DNA from: Alphaproteobacteria bacterium
Lineage (GTDB): Bacteria; Pseudomonadota; Alphaproteobacteria; Caulobacterales; Caulobacteraceae
Length of the DNA: 64,000 nucleotides
Direction: 5' to 3'
NCBI GenBank assembly: GCA_018820205.1
Contig: JAHJOK010000075.1
Coordinates: forward strand, 186,001-250,000
Below the pieces are notes generated by a model. The model worked only from the letters and a program-made list of their open reading frames with translations, was not told the origin of the DNA and made no database searches. Of the stretch, positions 10,533 to 21,920 are shown in pieces. The position numbers and the translations under genes were made by a program. The stretch's first letter is position 1; each line of letters starts with the position of its first letter.

Positions 10533-10790
10533 TTACTGAGCGGGCGTCGACGGCGAGGTGTCGGGGGTGTTCTCGGTGGTCATGCCGCCGTCGGCGTTGC
10601 CGGCCTGTTGCTCGATGCGGTCGGCCTCGGCGTTCAGGGCGGTTTCCTGCGCTTCGGTCGGGGCGGCGGCGGCCTGTTCTTCCAGGGCGTCGGCCTGCAT
10701 TTCGGCGGACTTGTCGGCGGCGCTTTCGCCGCAGGCGGCGAGTGAGCCGGCCAGAGCGATAGCAGCGGAGGCGATGATCAGTTTACGCAT
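10533..10790 (-). CDS. Small putative lipoprotein
   Basis: MRKLIIASAAIALAGSLAACGES lipobox LAAC; Ala/Glu-rich tail. Confidence 0.75.
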   Translation of the reverse strand: MRKLIIASAAIALAGSLAACGESAADKSAEMQADALEEQAAAAPTEAQETALNAEADRIEQQAGNADGGMTTENTPDTSPSTPAQ

Positions 10791-10845
10791 GGGGGTACCC
10801 CTTCCAGTGTGAAGCCTTGAAAACGCCACGCTCCGGAAAGGGTTC

Positions 10846-10870
10846 ACGCCGTCGTGATAAAAAACGGCGT
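10846..10870 (-). terminator. Possible terminator hairpin downstream of glk
   Basis: Perfect 7-bp arms ACGCCGT/ACGGCGT with an A/T-rich loop. Confidence 0.4.
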
Positions 10871-10875
10871 TATCG

Positions 10876-11844
10876 TCATTCGATGTCGGCGAAGGCGACC
10901 CGGGCGGCCCCCAGAAGGGCGGCGTGCTTGTGGGTGATCACCCAGGTCGGGATGTCCGCCATATAGTCGGCGAACCGGCCCTTGCGTTCGAACCGCTCGC
11001 GGAAAGGACTGGCCTTCAGGAACGGCAGGATGCGCGGGGCGATGCCGCCGGCGATATAGACGCCGCCGCGCGATCCCATGGTCAGGGCGATGTCGCCGGC
11101 CACGGCCCCCAGGATGGCGCAGAACCGCGCCAGGGTCGCGCCGCAGTGGCTGCGCGGATCGGCCAGGGCCTCCTCCGTGATCTGGGCCGGATCGTCGATA
11201 TGGGTCTCGCGCCCGTCGATCCGGGCCAGGGCCCGGTGCATGTTCAGAAGGCCGGGACCGCAGATCAATCGCTCGATCGACACCCGGTCATAGCGTTCGC
11301 GCAGGATGCGCAGGATCTCGTCCTCGACCGGATTGCCCGGCGCGAAACAGGCGTGGCCCCCTTCCGAGGGCAGGGCCATCTCCTTGCCGTGGACGTCGCG
11401 CGCCAGGGCCGAGACGCCGAACCCGGTGCCGGGGCCCAGCACGGCGATGGCCGAATGCGGATCGCCCGCCGCCGGCCCGCCCAGATGCTCCAGACACTCC
11501 GGCGGCACGATCGGCGCGCCCCAGGCCAGGGCCTCGAAATCGTTGATCAGCCGCACCGGGTTCAGCCCCAGGGTCGATAGCTCCTTTTCCGACACCGCCC
11601 AGGGCGAGTTGGTCAGGTCGATGGCGCCGTCCTCGACCGGTCCGGCCACGGCGATGACCCCGCCGGACGGCTTGGTCTCGCAACCGTCGACGAAGGCGGC
11701 GACGCCTTTCAGGAAGGTCGGATACTGGTCGGCGGGGAAACTTTCATGGTGGTCCAGCACGGGCAGGCCGTCGACCATGCGGGCCAAGGCGAAACGGGCG
11801 TTGGTGCCGCCCACGTCCCCGACCAGAAGCGTCTTGTCACTCAT
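10876..11844 (-). CDS. glk: Glucokinase
   Basis: [30 protein letters not shown]; family layout of Glk. Confidence 0.93.
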   Translation of the reverse strand: MSDKTLLVGDVGGTNARFALARMVDGLPVLDHHESFPADQYPTFLKGVAAFVDGCETKPSGGVIAVAGPVEDGAIDLTNSPWAVSEKELSTLGLNPVRLINDFEALAWGAPIVPPECLEHLGGPAAGDPHSAIAVLGPGTGFGVSALARDVHGKEMALPSEGGHACFAPGNPVEDEILRILRERYDRVSIERLICGPGLLNMHRALARIDGRETHIDDPAQITEEALADPRSHCGATLARFCAILGAVAGDIALTMGSRGGVYIAGGIAPRILPFLKASPFRERFERKGRFADYMADIPTWVITHKHAALLGAARVAFADIE

Positions 11845-11860
11845 GCGTCTGTTTCCCTGG

Positions 11861-11923
11861 GAGCGCGGACCTCCAGGTCCGCTCCGTGCGTCGGCGAATA
11901 TGCGGACGTGGACGTCCGCGCTC
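11861..11923. repeat. Palindromic intergenic repeat, family 2
   Basis: GAGCGCGGACCTCCAGGTCCGC...GCGGACGTGGACGTCCGCGCTC; each half is itself palindromic; related copy at 55749-55816. Confidence 0.85.
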
Positions 11924-11935
11924 CTTTGCAGCGTC

Positions 11936-13825
11936 TCATGCGTCTACTGCCCTGTTCTGTACGTTCGGATCCGCCACATCGCGGATCTCTGGTTGTTTTT
12001 CGCTCGGCGCCGCCACGAAACACACCGAGGCGCCTTTTTCGGCCGAGGACACCACCGCCCGGAACGCGCCGAACAGTTCGCGGCCATAGCCCCAGCTCTG
12101 CACCGAATGGGGCCGCGCCCGCTCGCGCGTGGTCAGGTCGGCGTTGACGGACAGCACGCCGGCCTCGGCGTCCAGCCGGACCAGGTCGCCGTCCTCGACA
12201 TAGGCCAGGGGGCCGCCCTCCAGCGCCTCGGGCGTCACATGGATGGCGGCGGGGGTCTTGCCGGACGCCCCCGACATGCGGCCGTCGGTGACCAGGGCGA
12301 TGGGCAGGCCGCGATCCTGCAGCACGCTCATCAGCGGCGACAGTGAATGCAGTTCCGGCATGCCGTTGGCCTTGGGCCCCTGGAAGCGCAGCACGATGAC
12401 GCAGCCCTCGTCCAGCTCGCCCGCCTTGAAGGCCGCCAGCACGTCTTCCTGGGCGCCGAACACGCGGGCGGGGGCCTCGATGATCCGGTGCTGGGGCTTG
12501 ACCGCCGAGATCTTGATGACGGCGCGACCCAGATTGCCTTGGACCAGCCGCAGGCCGCCCTCCTTGTCGAACGGGTCCGAGGCGGGGCGCAGGATGTCCA
12601 GATCCAGACTTTCCCGGACGCCGTCCTTCCACACCAGTTCGCCGTCGATCATCGCCGGCTCCTGGAAATAGTGATGGATGCCCGGGCCCATGATGGTCGT
12701 GACGTCGGAGTGGATGTGCCCGGCCTGCGCCAGTTCGCGCGCCACGAAGGCCACGCCGCCCGCCGCCTGGAACGCATTCACGTCCGCCGATCCATTGGGA
12801 TAGACCCGCGCCAGAAGCGGCGTGACCGACGACAGCTGGTCCATGTCGGTCCAGTCGATCAGCACGCCCGCCGCCCGCGCCATGGCGACCAGGTGGATGG
12901 CGTGGTTGGTCGATCCGCCGGTGGCCAGAAGCGCCACGATCATGTTGACGATCGACTTCTCGTCGATGACGTCGGCCATCCGGCCCTCGCCGCTGACGGC
13001 CAGTTCGACCGCCCGTTTCGCCGCCGCCGCCGTCAGGGCGTCGCGCAGGCCGGTCTCGGGGTGGACAAAGGCGGTCGACGGCATGTGCAGGCCGCCCAGC
13101 TCCATCATCATCTGGTTGGAGTTGGCGGTGCCGTAGAAGGTGCAGGTGCCGGGCGAGTGATAGCTGCCGATCTCGGATTCCAGCAGGGTCTGGCGGTCGA
13201 TCTTGCCCTGGGCGTATTCGGCCCGCACCCGCGCCTTTTCGGCGTTGGGAATGCCCGACGGCATCGGCCCGGCGGGGGCGAACACGACCGGCAGATGGCC
13301 GAACGCCAGCGATCCCATGAACAGGCCCGGCACGATCTTGTCGCAAACGCCCAGACACATTGCGGCGTCGAACGCGTCGTGCGTCAGGGCGACCCCGACC
13401 GACATGGCGATGACGTCGCGGCTGAACAGCGACAGCTCCATCCCTGGCCGGCCTTGCGTGACGCCGTCGCACATGGCGGGGGTTCCGCCCGCGACCTGGG
13501 CCGTCGCGCCGAGCTCGCGCGCCGCCTCGCGGATCACGGCGGGGAAGCGTTCGAACGGCTGGTGGGCCGACAGCATGTCGTTGTAGGCGGTGACGATGCC
13601 GACGTTGGGCGTCTTGCCGCCCATGGCCGTCAACTTGTCGGCGATGGTCTGGCCGGCGAAGGCGTGGGCCCAGTTGGCGCAGGACAGCTTGGCGCGGCCA
13701 ACCCCGGAGTCGCGCGCCCCGTCCATGCGACGGATATAGTCGGCGCGCGTGTCTTTAGACCGTTCGACGATGCGGGCGGTCACTTCCGCCACGCCGGGAT
13801 GCAAGGGGGGGTGAAGGGCCATCAA
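11936..13825 (-). CDS. edd: 6-phosphogluconate dehydratase
   Basis: [60 protein letters not shown]. Confidence 0.95.
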   Translation of the reverse strand: MMALHPPLHPGVAEVTARIVERSKDTRADYIRRMDGARDSGVGRAKLSCANWAHAFAGQTIADKLTAMGGKTPNVGIVTAYNDMLSAHQPFERFPAVIREAARELGATAQVAGGTPAMCDGVTQGRPGMELSLFSRDVIAMSVGVALTHDAFDAAMCLGVCDKIVPGLFMGSLAFGHLPVVFAPAGPMPSGIPNAEKARVRAEYAQGKIDRQTLLESEIGSYHSPGTCTFYGTANSNQMMMELGGLHMPSTAFVHPETGLRDALTAAAAKRAVELAVSGEGRMADVIDEKSIVNMIVALLATGGSTNHAIHLVAMARAAGVLIDWTDMDQLSSVTPLLARVYPNGSADVNAFQAAGGVAFVARELAQAGHIHSDVTTIMGPGIHHYFQEPAMIDGELVWKDGVRESLDLDILRPASDPFDKEGGLRLVQGNLGRAVIKISAVKPQHRIIEAPARVFGAQEDVLAAFKAGELDEGCVIVLRFQGPKANGMPELHSLSPLMSVLQDRGLPIALVTDGRMSGASGKTPAAIHVTPEALEGGPLAYVEDGDLVRLDAEAGVLSVNADLTTRERARPHSVQSWGYGRELFGAFRAVVSSAEKGASVCFVAAPSEKQPEIRDVADPNVQNRAVDA

Positions 13826-14529
13826 CCGGCCTCCGTCCAGACGACTTCAAGGGGAACCTTCGCCGCGATCATCGCCGCGATCGGCTGCACGGCCGGGTCG
13901 CCATCCGCCTCGCGCTCGAACACCGAACGCTTGGCCGCGCCTTTCAGGCCCAGCACCACACGGCCCGCCGACATCAGATAGGGCAGGGTGATCGAGATCC
14001 GCTCCAGACTGGGCGCCGCGCCATCACGCCCGTGCGGCACGCCCAGAACGTTTGGCTTGAGCGTCGGCGACAAAAGCGTCTTCAGCGTCGGGCTTTCTGG
14101 GAACATCGAACAGATGTGGCCATCCTCGCCCATGCCCAGCAGGACCGCGTCGAACCGACCGCCGGCGTCCGCCAACGCCTTCGCCGCCACCGCCGCCGCC
14201 CGGTCCACCGTCACCTCGGGGTGATACAGGGGGATGAAGGTCGCCTTCGCGGCCGGTCCTTGCAGCAGCACATCCTTGATCAGACATGCGTTCGAGTCCG
14301 CGCTGGTCTCGGGCACATAGCGTTCGTCCACGATGGTGATGGCGATCCGGTCCCAGCCGATATCGGCCTGCGCCAGCCGCGCATAGACCGGCGAGGGCGT
14401 CGATCCGCCGGGTCCGGCGAACAGGGCGCGGCCGTTGTCGATGACGGCGGCGCCGAGGGTTTCCTCGATGCGGCCGGCGATGGACGCGGCCCAGGCGTCG
14501 ACGGTGGGGAAGGATTCGATGGCGGTCAT
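13822..14529 (-). CDS. pgl: 6-phosphogluconolactonase
   Basis: [42 protein letters not shown]. Confidence 0.93.
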   Translation of the reverse strand: MTAIESFPTVDAWAASIAGRIEETLGAAVIDNGRALFAGPGGSTPSPVYARLAQADIGWDRIAITIVDERYVPETSADSNACLIKDVLLQGPAAKATFIPLYHPEVTVDRAAAVAAKALADAGGRFDAVLLGMGEDGHICSMFPESPTLKTLLSPTLKPNVLGVPHGRDGAAPSLERISITLPYLMSAGRVVLGLKGAAKRSVFEREADGDPAVQPIAAMIAAKVPLEVVWTEAG

Positions 14530-14536
14530 CTTGCTA

Positions 14537-14665
14537 CCGTGCATCCCCGCGAAGGCGGGGACCCAGTTCTGTCGTGAGGCGCAATGCGCGGGCCGTCTGA
14601 CCGGGGCGCACACGGCCGCCTGATCGCGCAAAGCACTGGGTCCCCGCCTTCGCGGGGATGCACGG
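14537..14665. repeat. REP/BIME-like inverted pair, family 1 (pgl/zwf)
   Basis: CCGTGCATCCCCGCGAAGGCGGGGACCCAG at 14537-14566 and its reverse complement at 14636-14665. Confidence 0.92.
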
Positions 14666-14672
14666 ATCAAAG

Positions 14673-16133
14673 TCAGACATCCTGCACCTTCCATTCGCGG
14701 CCCGTGCGGGCCATCAGCATGTCGGCGGCGTCGGGGCCCCAGGTTCCGGCTTCATAGGGTTGCGGCACGATCCCCCCGTCGGCCCAGGCCTCGGACACGC
14801 CGTCCACCCATTCCCACGCCTTTTCCGCCTCGTCGCGACGCACGAACAGGGTCGAATCCCCGTTCAGCGCATCCAGCAGCAGACGCTCATAGGCGATCCG
14901 GCGGCGCGGCGGCTTCTCGCCCTTCTGGCCGACCCCCCACGACAGCGACATGTCGATGCGCTGCAGTTGCATCTTCTGGTCCAGCCCCGGGCGCTTGTTC
15001 ATCACCGTCAGGCTGATGTCTTCCTCGGGCTGAAGCTCGATCACCATCCGGTTGGCCCGCACCTCGCCGCGCGAGTCGCGGTCGAAGATCGAGTGCGGCA
15101 CCGGCTTGAACTGGATCACGATCTCGGTGCGTTTTTCCGGCAGCCGCTTTCCGGTGCGCATGAAGAACGGCACCCCGGCCCAGCGCCAGTTGTCGATGTC
15201 GGCGCGGATGGCGACGAAGGTCTCGGTGTCGGAGTCCTGACCGCGCTCCTCGTCATAGCCCTTGACCCGTTCGCCCTCGACGACCCCGCCGACATACTGT
15301 CCGCGCACCGTGACCCGCTCGGCCTCCTCGTGGGTGATGGCGCGCAGGGAGCGCAGCACCTTGACCTTTTCGTTGCGCACCGAGTCCGGGTCCAGGTCGC
15401 TGGGCGGTTCCATCGCCACCAGACACAACAGCTGCAGCATATGGTTCTGCAACATATCCCGCAGCGCGCCGTACTCGTCGTAATAGGGCCAGCGGTCGCC
15501 GACGCCGACGGTCTCGCCGACCGTGATCTGGACGTGGTCGATCGACAGGTTGTTCCACAACGGTTCGAAGATGGTGTTGCCGAAGCGCAGGGCGATCAGG
15601 TTCTGGACCGTCTCCTTGCCGAGGTAGTGATCGATGCGGAACACCTGCTGTTCGGCGAAGGCGTCGGACACCGCGTCGTCGATCTCGCGGAAGCTCTCCA
15701 GATCGTGGCCGACCGGCTTTTCCAGCACCACCCGGTCGTCGGCCTCGGCCAGACCGGCCGCGCGCATGGCCGTGACGATCCGAGCATACAGCGACGGCGA
15801 CACCGCCAGGAACGACGTGCAGGCCCCGTCGCCGACCTTGTCCTTCAGGGGCTTCAGGCTGGCGGCCGAGGTGGCGTCCACGGCCAGATAGTCCAGCCGC
15901 GCTTCCAGTCTGGACCAGGCGTCCTCGGTCCAGGCGTCGTCTGCCTTCGCCTTGCCCTCGACCGAGGCGCGGACCTTGGCGACGTATTCCTCGCGGCTTT
16001 CCTCGGACCGGGCGGCGCCGATGATCTTCAGCCCCTCGGGCAGCAGACCGTCATGCTCGAGGAAATACAGCGAGGGCAGCAGCATCCGCATCGCCAGATC
16101 GCCGCCGCCGCCGAACAGCACCAGTGCCGTCAT
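14673..16133 (-). CDS. zwf: Glucose-6-phosphate 1-dehydrogenase
   Basis: LVLFGGGGDLAMRMLLPSLY, RIDHYLGKETVQNL. Confidence 0.95.
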   Translation of the reverse strand: MTALVLFGGGGDLAMRMLLPSLYFLEHDGLLPEGLKIIGAARSEESREEYVAKVRASVEGKAKADDAWTEDAWSRLEARLDYLAVDATSAASLKPLKDKVGDGACTSFLAVSPSLYARIVTAMRAAGLAEADDRVVLEKPVGHDLESFREIDDAVSDAFAEQQVFRIDHYLGKETVQNLIALRFGNTIFEPLWNNLSIDHVQITVGETVGVGDRWPYYDEYGALRDMLQNHMLQLLCLVAMEPPSDLDPDSVRNEKVKVLRSLRAITHEEAERVTVRGQYVGGVVEGERVKGYDEERGQDSDTETFVAIRADIDNWRWAGVPFFMRTGKRLPEKRTEIVIQFKPVPHSIFDRDSRGEVRANRMVIELQPEEDISLTVMNKRPGLDQKMQLQRIDMSLSWGVGQKGEKPPRRRIAYERLLLDALNGDSTLFVRRDEAEKAWEWVDGVSEAWADGGIVPQPYEAGTWGPDAADMLMARTGREWKVQDV

Positions 16134-16159
16134 GCCCGTTTCCTCGCTTCCCGCCGGGC

Positions 16160-16798
16160 TCAGGCCCCGGCTGTCTCGTGATCGTGTGTGGCCGGTCGCG
16201 CCCGCGACGCCAACACGTCCAGCACGTCCTGAAACGACATTTGACGCGCCCGTAACAGGACCAGCAGATGATAGATCAAATCCGCGGCCTCGCTCGCGAG
16301 TTCCTCGTCCGGTCCGGCGGCGCCGGCCAAAGCGGTCTCCACGCCTTCCTCGCCGACCTTCTGCGCCGCCCGTTTCGGACCCTGGGCCAGCAGTTTCGCG
16401 GTCCAGCTGGTTTCGGGATCGGCCGAGGCGCGTTCGGCGATGGTCGCCTCCAGCCGCGCGATCCGCCCCAGCCCCGGCGCGTCGTCGTCGCCGAAACAGC
16501 TGGTGGTCCCCAGGTGACACGCCGGTCCCATCGGCCGCACCGCCAGCACGATGGCGTCGGCGTCGCAGTCGGCCGTGATCGACACGACCGTCAGCCAGTT
16601 GCCGCTGGTCTCGCCCTTCCGCCACCGCCCGCCGCGCGAGCGGGAGAAGAAGGTCGCCTCGCCGGACTCGATGGTCTCGTCCAGCGCCGCGCGGTCCATA
16701 TAGGCCAGGGTCAGCACCTGCAGGGTGTCCGCGTCCTGCACCACGACGGGGATCAGGCCGTTGGATTTTTCGAAGTCGAGGGTGGAGGGATCGATCAT
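16160..16798 (-). CDS. hisI: Bifunctional phosphoribosyl-AMP cyclohydrolase/phosphoribosyl-ATP pyrophosphatase
   Basis: LAYMDRAALDETIESGEATFFSRSR...WRKGETSG; C-terminal KVGEEGVETALA...EAADLIYHLLVLL. Confidence 0.93.
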   Translation of the reverse strand: MIDPSTLDFEKSNGLIPVVVQDADTLQVLTLAYMDRAALDETIESGEATFFSRSRGGRWRKGETSGNWLTVVSITADCDADAIVLAVRPMGPACHLGTTSCFGDDDAPGLGRIARLEATIAERASADPETSWTAKLLAQGPKRAAQKVGEEGVETALAGAAGPDEELASEAADLIYHLLVLLRARQMSFQDVLDVLASRARPATHDHETAGA

Positions 16799-16806
16799 CT
16801 TAATTT

Positions 16807-16936
16807 CCGTGCATCCCCGCGAAGGCGGGGACCCAGTGCTTTTGTGACGCACCGCGTCGGGGATTGATGTCTGAAACGAACCTGGCCTGTCCGATCGCCC
16901 AAAAACCGGGGTCCCCGCCTTCGCCGGGATGCACGG
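16807..16936. repeat. REP/BIME-like inverted pair, family 1 (hisI/hisF)
   Basis: Copy at 16807-16836; diverged inverse copy at 16907-16936 (TTCGCCGGGATGCACGG). Confidence 0.9.
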
Positions 16937-16948
16937 ATGAAGGGGAGG

Positions 16949-17712
<764 letters not shown>

Positions 17713-17716
<4 letters not shown>

Positions 17717-18447
17717 TTCACCGCCTCGATGGCCTGTCGCGCCGTGAACCGGCCCTCATAGATGGCCCGCCCGACGATGGCCCCGTCGCAGCCGATGGCC
17801 TTGGCCGCGACGATGTCTTCCAGCGACGATACGCCGCCGGACGCCTGGACCTTCAGGTCGGGCCGGCGCCGCACGACCTCGGCCAGCAGCTCCAGATTGG
17901 GACCGGTCAGCGCGCCGTCGCGGCCCACGTCGGTGACCAGCACATGCTTCAGCAGCCCCGCCGGATAGCGATCCAGCGCCGCCCACAGATCCACGCCCGC
18001 CGCCTCGGTCCAGCCCTTCAGCGCCGGGACCGGCACGCCGTCCTCGCCGACGCGCACATCGAAGGCCAGCGTCAGGCGATCGGCGCTGAACCGCTCCAGC
18101 CAGCCGGTCACGACCACCGGATTGGCGACAGCCATCGAGCCGACCACGATCCGCGCCACGCCGGCGTCCAGCAGCCGTTCCACATCCTCGACCGCACGCA
18201 CGCCGCCGCCGGACTGGATCTTCACGTCGATGCTGCCGGCCAGGTCGCCGATCAGTTGGTGCTGCATCGCCTTGCCCGCCTCGGCGCCGTCCAGATCGAC
18301 GACATGGACCCAGGTCGCGCCCTCGGCCGCGAAGGCCGCCAGCCGCGCCGCCGGGACCGCGTCATACTCGGTCGCCTGATCGAACCGCCCGTGCATCAGC
18401 CGCACGCACACGCCGTTCCTCAGGTCGATGGCCGGATAGACGATCAC
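17713..18447 (-). CDS. hisA: Phosphoribosylformimino-5-aminoimidazole carboxamide ribotide isomerase
   Basis: VIVYPAIDLRNGVCVRLMHG; GGGVRAVEDVERLLDAGVARIVVGS; GTG start at 18447. Confidence 0.96.
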
Positions 18448-19040
18448 GCCCCCACCTCCAGAAAGTTGTTCAATATCCGCGCTCCGGCCGACGCCGACCG
18501 CTCCGGGTGGAACTGGCAGCCCCAGCGATTCCCGCTGCGCACCATGGCGGGCACCGAGGCGCCATAGTCGGCGCAGGCGATCGTCGCGTCGGTGTCGGGG
18601 CAGACGTAGGAATGGACGAAATAGGCGTAGTCTCCGTCCCGCACCCCCTCCAGCAGCGGGTCGTCCTTCAGGCCGCGCAGTTGCGACCACCCCATGTGCG
18701 GCACCGGCAGGTCGTCGCGCACCGGCATCCGCGTCACGCGCCCGGGAATGAACCCCAGCATCGTCGCCCCGCCGTTCTCGTCGCTGTCGGCGAACAGCAG
18801 CTGTTGACCCAGACACAGGCCCAGCAGGGGGCGCTCGAAGGCCTTGATGATTGCGGTCAGGCCCAGGACGTCCATCCGCTCCATCGCATAGCCCGCCGCG
18901 CCCACGCCCGGCAGGACGACGCGTTCGGCATCGCGGATGACGCTGGCGTCCGACGTGACGACGACATCGGCGCCCAGCCGCTCCAGCGCGAATTGCACCG
19001 AGGCGGTGTTGCCCGCGCCCAGGTGAACGACGGCGATCAC
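18444..19040 (-). CDS. hisH: Imidazole glycerol phosphate synthase glutaminase subunit
   Basis: LPGVGAAGYAMERM, LLGLCLGQQLLFADSDENGG, GCQFHPERSASAG. Confidence 0.95.
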   Translation of the reverse strand: MIAVVHLGAGNTASVQFALERLGADVVVTSDASVIRDAERVVLPGVGAAGYAMERMDVLGLTAIIKAFERPLLGLCLGQQLLFADSDENGGATMLGFIPGRVTRMPVRDDLPVPHMGWSQLRGLKDDPLLEGVRDGDYAYFVHSYVCPDTDATIACADYGASVPAMVRSGNRWGCQFHPERSASAGARILNNFLEVGA

Positions 19041-19049
19041 GATCCAACA

Positions 19050-19179
19050 CCGTGCATCCCCGCGAAGGCGGGGACCCAGGTTTTAGCGACAACACTACGC
19101 ACGGGATGAATGTCAGTGGCGGATCGGCAAGTTCTGATCGCCCACAGAACGGGGTCCCCGCCTTCGCGGGGATGCACGG
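19050..19179. repeat. REP/BIME-like inverted pair, family 1 (hisH/hisB)
   Basis: CCGTGCATCCCCGCGAAGGCGGGGACCCAG at 19050-19079; inverse copy at about 19150-19179. Confidence 0.9.
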
Positions 19180-19188
19180 AAGAAAACA

Positions 19189-20616
19189 CTAGAGCACCCC
19201 CTTGGTGCTCGGCACCGCATCGCCCTCGACCCGGATCGCCTGTCTCAGGGCCCGGCCGAAGCCCTTGTAGACGGCCTCGGTCTTGTGGTGGTCGTCGTCG
19301 CCGGTGACCGAGATATGCACCGCCGCCCCCATGGCCTCGGCCAGCGAGCGGAACACATGGGCCGTCAGATCGGTGCGGTACTCGCCGATGAAGGGCGTCG
19401 CGAACGTCCCCTCGAACAGCGGATAGGGCCGCCCCGACAGGTCGATGGCGACGTTCGCCTGGGCCTCGTCCATCGCCAGGACGAAGCCGTAGCGCTGGAT
19501 GCCGCGTCGCTCGCCCAGCGCCTGTTTCAGCGCCAGCCCGAGCGCGATGGCGCTGTCCTCGATCGTGTGGTGCGGATCGGTGTGCAGGTCGCCCTCGCAT
19601 TGCAGGCGCAGGCTGAACCCGCCGTGCGCCGCCACCTGCTCCAGCATGTGATCGAAGAAGCCGACGCCCGTCTCGATCCGGATCGGCCCGGCCGCATCCA
19701 GATCGACGGCGCAGACGATGCGCGTCTCCTTGGTGTCGCGCACGGCCTGCCCGACACGGTGCGCCCGCGTCTTGCCGGGCGTCAGGCCCAGCGCCGTCAG
19801 CAGCCGGTCGTTGACCTCGGGCCGGATCGACACCGGCAGACGCAGCCGGTCGCCGGACCGGTCCGCGGCCACGCCGTATTTCGCCAGTTCGCCCAGGGTC
19901 GCGGCGACGTCCGAGGGCCGCGCCATCAGGATCGGCCCGACGCCGCTTTCGACCACCATGACCCGGCCGATCTCGCGCACCAGTCGCTCGCGCTCGCGCC
20001 GAACGGCGGCGATCCGTTCGGCCGTCTCGATCATCCGCGACGAGTCCAGCGCCTGCATCGCCAGCCGCACCAATGGCTCGGGCAGGGCGTAGGGCTCCAC
20101 CACCTCGGCCAGCCGGGCCAGCGTCTCGGTCGTGGCCAGGACCGCGCCGACGCGGGCGCCGGCCAGGCCATAGGCCAGCGACAGCGATCTCAGCACCACC
20201 AGATTGGCGTGGTCGCCGATCAGGGTGGCCGCCGAGGGCGCGTCGGCGAATTCGACCAGTCCCTCGTCCACGACCAGCAGGGCGGGGGCCACCCGTTCCG
20301 CCATCTCGCCGACCGCCTCGGGCGAGCCCAGGGCGCGGATCACGACGGCCGCGCGCTCGCCGTCGGCGGCCCGATAGAGACGCGCCAGCCCGGCATAGGG
20401 TTCCGCATCCGGCGCCTCGACCGATCGGCCGTCGAGGGCGGCGCGCCGGAACACCAGCTCCAGCCCGTGCGTCAGCCCGCGCACCGCCATCACCTGACCG
20501 TCCGCGACGCCATAGATTTGCGCCATCCGCGCCTGCAACGCCGAGGCGTCGCCCGGATAGGCGTCCAGCCCGTCGCCGCCGGCGACGAGGGGAGGATAGG
20601 GGGCGGGCAGGGTCAC
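19189..20616 (-). CDS. hisB: Fusion of a degenerate HisC-like aminotransferase domain to HisB imidazoleglycerol-phosphate dehydratase
   Basis: C-terminal HisB motifs IETGVGFFDHMLEQVAAHGGF, DLHTDPHHTIEDSAIALG, GDDDHHKTEAVYKGFGRAL; N-terminal half has LRSLSLAYGLAGARVG where HisC has LxTxSKAYGLAGxRVG; GTG start overlapping the hisD stop. Confidence 0.88.
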   Translation of the reverse strand: MTLPAPYPPLVAGGDGLDAYPGDASALQARMAQIYGVADGQVMAVRGLTHGLELVFRRAALDGRSVEAPDAEPYAGLARLYRAADGERAAVVIRALGSPEAVGEMAERVAPALLVVDEGLVEFADAPSAATLIGDHANLVVLRSLSLAYGLAGARVGAVLATTETLARLAEVVEPYALPEPLVRLAMQALDSSRMIETAERIAAVRRERERLVREIGRVMVVESGVGPILMARPSDVAATLGELAKYGVAADRSGDRLRLPVSIRPEVNDRLLTALGLTPGKTRAHRVGQAVRDTKETRIVCAVDLDAAGPIRIETGVGFFDHMLEQVAAHGGFSLRLQCEGDLHTDPHHTIEDSAIALGLALKQALGERRGIQRYGFVLAMDEAQANVAIDLSGRPYPLFEGTFATPFIGEYRTDLTAHVFRSLAEAMGAAVHISVTGDDDHHKTEAVYKGFGRALRQAIRVEGDAVPSTKGVL

Positions 20617-21920
20617 GGAACGCTCCTCAGATCCGCCGCCCGCGCGTGGGCCTCCAGCCCCTCCAGCCGCGCCAGACGCGCCGCGATCGGACCCAGCCGT
20701 TCGGCCCCGGCCTCTGTCACCTGCTGCACGGACATGGAGGTCATGAAGCTGGCGGTGGTGATCCCGCCCAGGGTCCGCGCCCCGCCGTCTGTCGGCAGCA
20801 CGTGGCTGGGTCCGGCGGCGTAGTCGCCCAGGGTCTCGGCCGCCCAGCGACCGACGAACACGGCCCCCGCGGCGCGGATCAGGGGGACCAGCGACTCGGC
20901 GTCCTCGGCGTGCAGGGCCAGGTGTTCGGGCCCGTAGAGGTTCGACACCGCGCACGCTTCGGCCATGTCGGCGACCTTGACGGCGCGCGCCTCAGCCAGC
21001 GATGCCCGGGCGATGTCCGCGCGCGGCAGTGTCGCCAGTTGTGCTTCCAGCTCGGCCAGAACGGCGTCGATCGTCGCGTCGCGGTCTGCGACCAGGATGA
21101 CTTGGGCATCGGCGTCGTGCTCGGCCTGGCTCAGCAGGTCGGCGGCCACCAGTTCGGGGTCGCAGTGCCGGTCGGCGATCACCAGCAGTTCCGACGGCCC
21201 GGCCGGCATGTCCACGGACGGACCGTTGGGCAGGGCGGCGGCGTATCGCTTGGCTTCGGCCACGAAGGCGTTGCCCGGCCCGAACAGCTTGTCGCAGGGC
21301 GGAATCTCGCCGTCGTCCAGAACCGCGCCATAGGTCATCGCCGCGATCGCCTGGGCCCCGCCGATCAGCCAGATCGCGTCCAGGCCCGCCTCGGCCGCCG
21401 CCAGGATCATGGCCGGATGGACGCTTCCGTCCTTCGACGGAGGGGTGACGACGACACGGATTTCGACCCCCGCGACCTCGGCCGGGATGGCCTGCATCAA
21501 CAGGGACGAGAACAGGGGCGCCGTCCCGCCGGGCACATAGATCCCCGCCGCGCCGATGGGCCGCCAGACCAGTTTCGACTTCACGCCCGGCGTGGTCTCG
21601 ATGAAGGGCGTGTCCTCTGGCTTCGTCGCCTGATGGAAGACGCGCACGTTCTCGGCCGCGACCCTCAGGGCGCGGGTGTCGGCGGGGGGGAGAGCGTCGC
21701 GCGCCTCGGTCACCGCTTCCGGCGTGATGGCGATCCGGCGCGGCGCGAAGCCGTCGATCTCGGCGCCATATCGCGTGACCGCCGCGCCGCCGGAGATGGC
21801 GACCTGTTCGAAGATGCCCTGCACGACGTCCGCCACGTCGCGCTCGCTGCGTCGGGCCGGGCGGGCCAGGGCGTCCATCCGGCCCTGACCGTCCAGCGAT
21901 GACCAGTCCAGCCGCCGCAT
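20613..21920 (-). CDS. hisD: Histidinol dehydrogenase
   Basis: GPSEVLV-like MPAGPSELLVIAD, GTAPLFSSLLMQAIPA, LSQAEHDADAQVILV, GPSHVLPTDGGARTLGGIT. Confidence 0.95.
   Translation of the reverse strand: MRRLDWSSLDGQGRMDALARPARRSERDVADVVQGIFEQVAISGGAAVTRYGAEIDGFAPRRIAITPEAVTEARDALPPADTRALRVAAENVRVFHQATKPEDTPFIETTPGVKSKLVWRPIGAAGIYVPGGTAPLFSSLLMQAIPAEVAGVEIRVVVTPPSKDGSVHPAMILAAAEAGLDAIWLIGGAQAIAAMTYGAVLDDGEIPPCDKLFGPGNAFVAEAKRYAAALPNGPSVDMPAGPSELLVIADRHCDPELVAADLLSQAEHDADAQVILVADRDATIDAVLAELEAQLATLPRADIARASLAEARAVKVADMAEACAVSNLYGPEHLALHAEDAESLVPLIRAAGAVFVGRWAAETLGDYAAGPSHVLPTDGGARTLGGITTASFMTSMSVQQVTEAGAERLGPIAARLARLEGLEAHARAADLRSVP

Noticed and set aside
11841-13472. 543-aa ORF overlapping edd in another frame
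   Set aside because: Arg/Gly/Pro-rich out-of-frame translation; edd is the supported frame.
14530-14694. N-terminal extension of pgl (RASPRRRGPSA...NWVPAFAGMHG)
   Set aside because: The extension is the translated REP pair; the credible start is MTAIESF at 14529.
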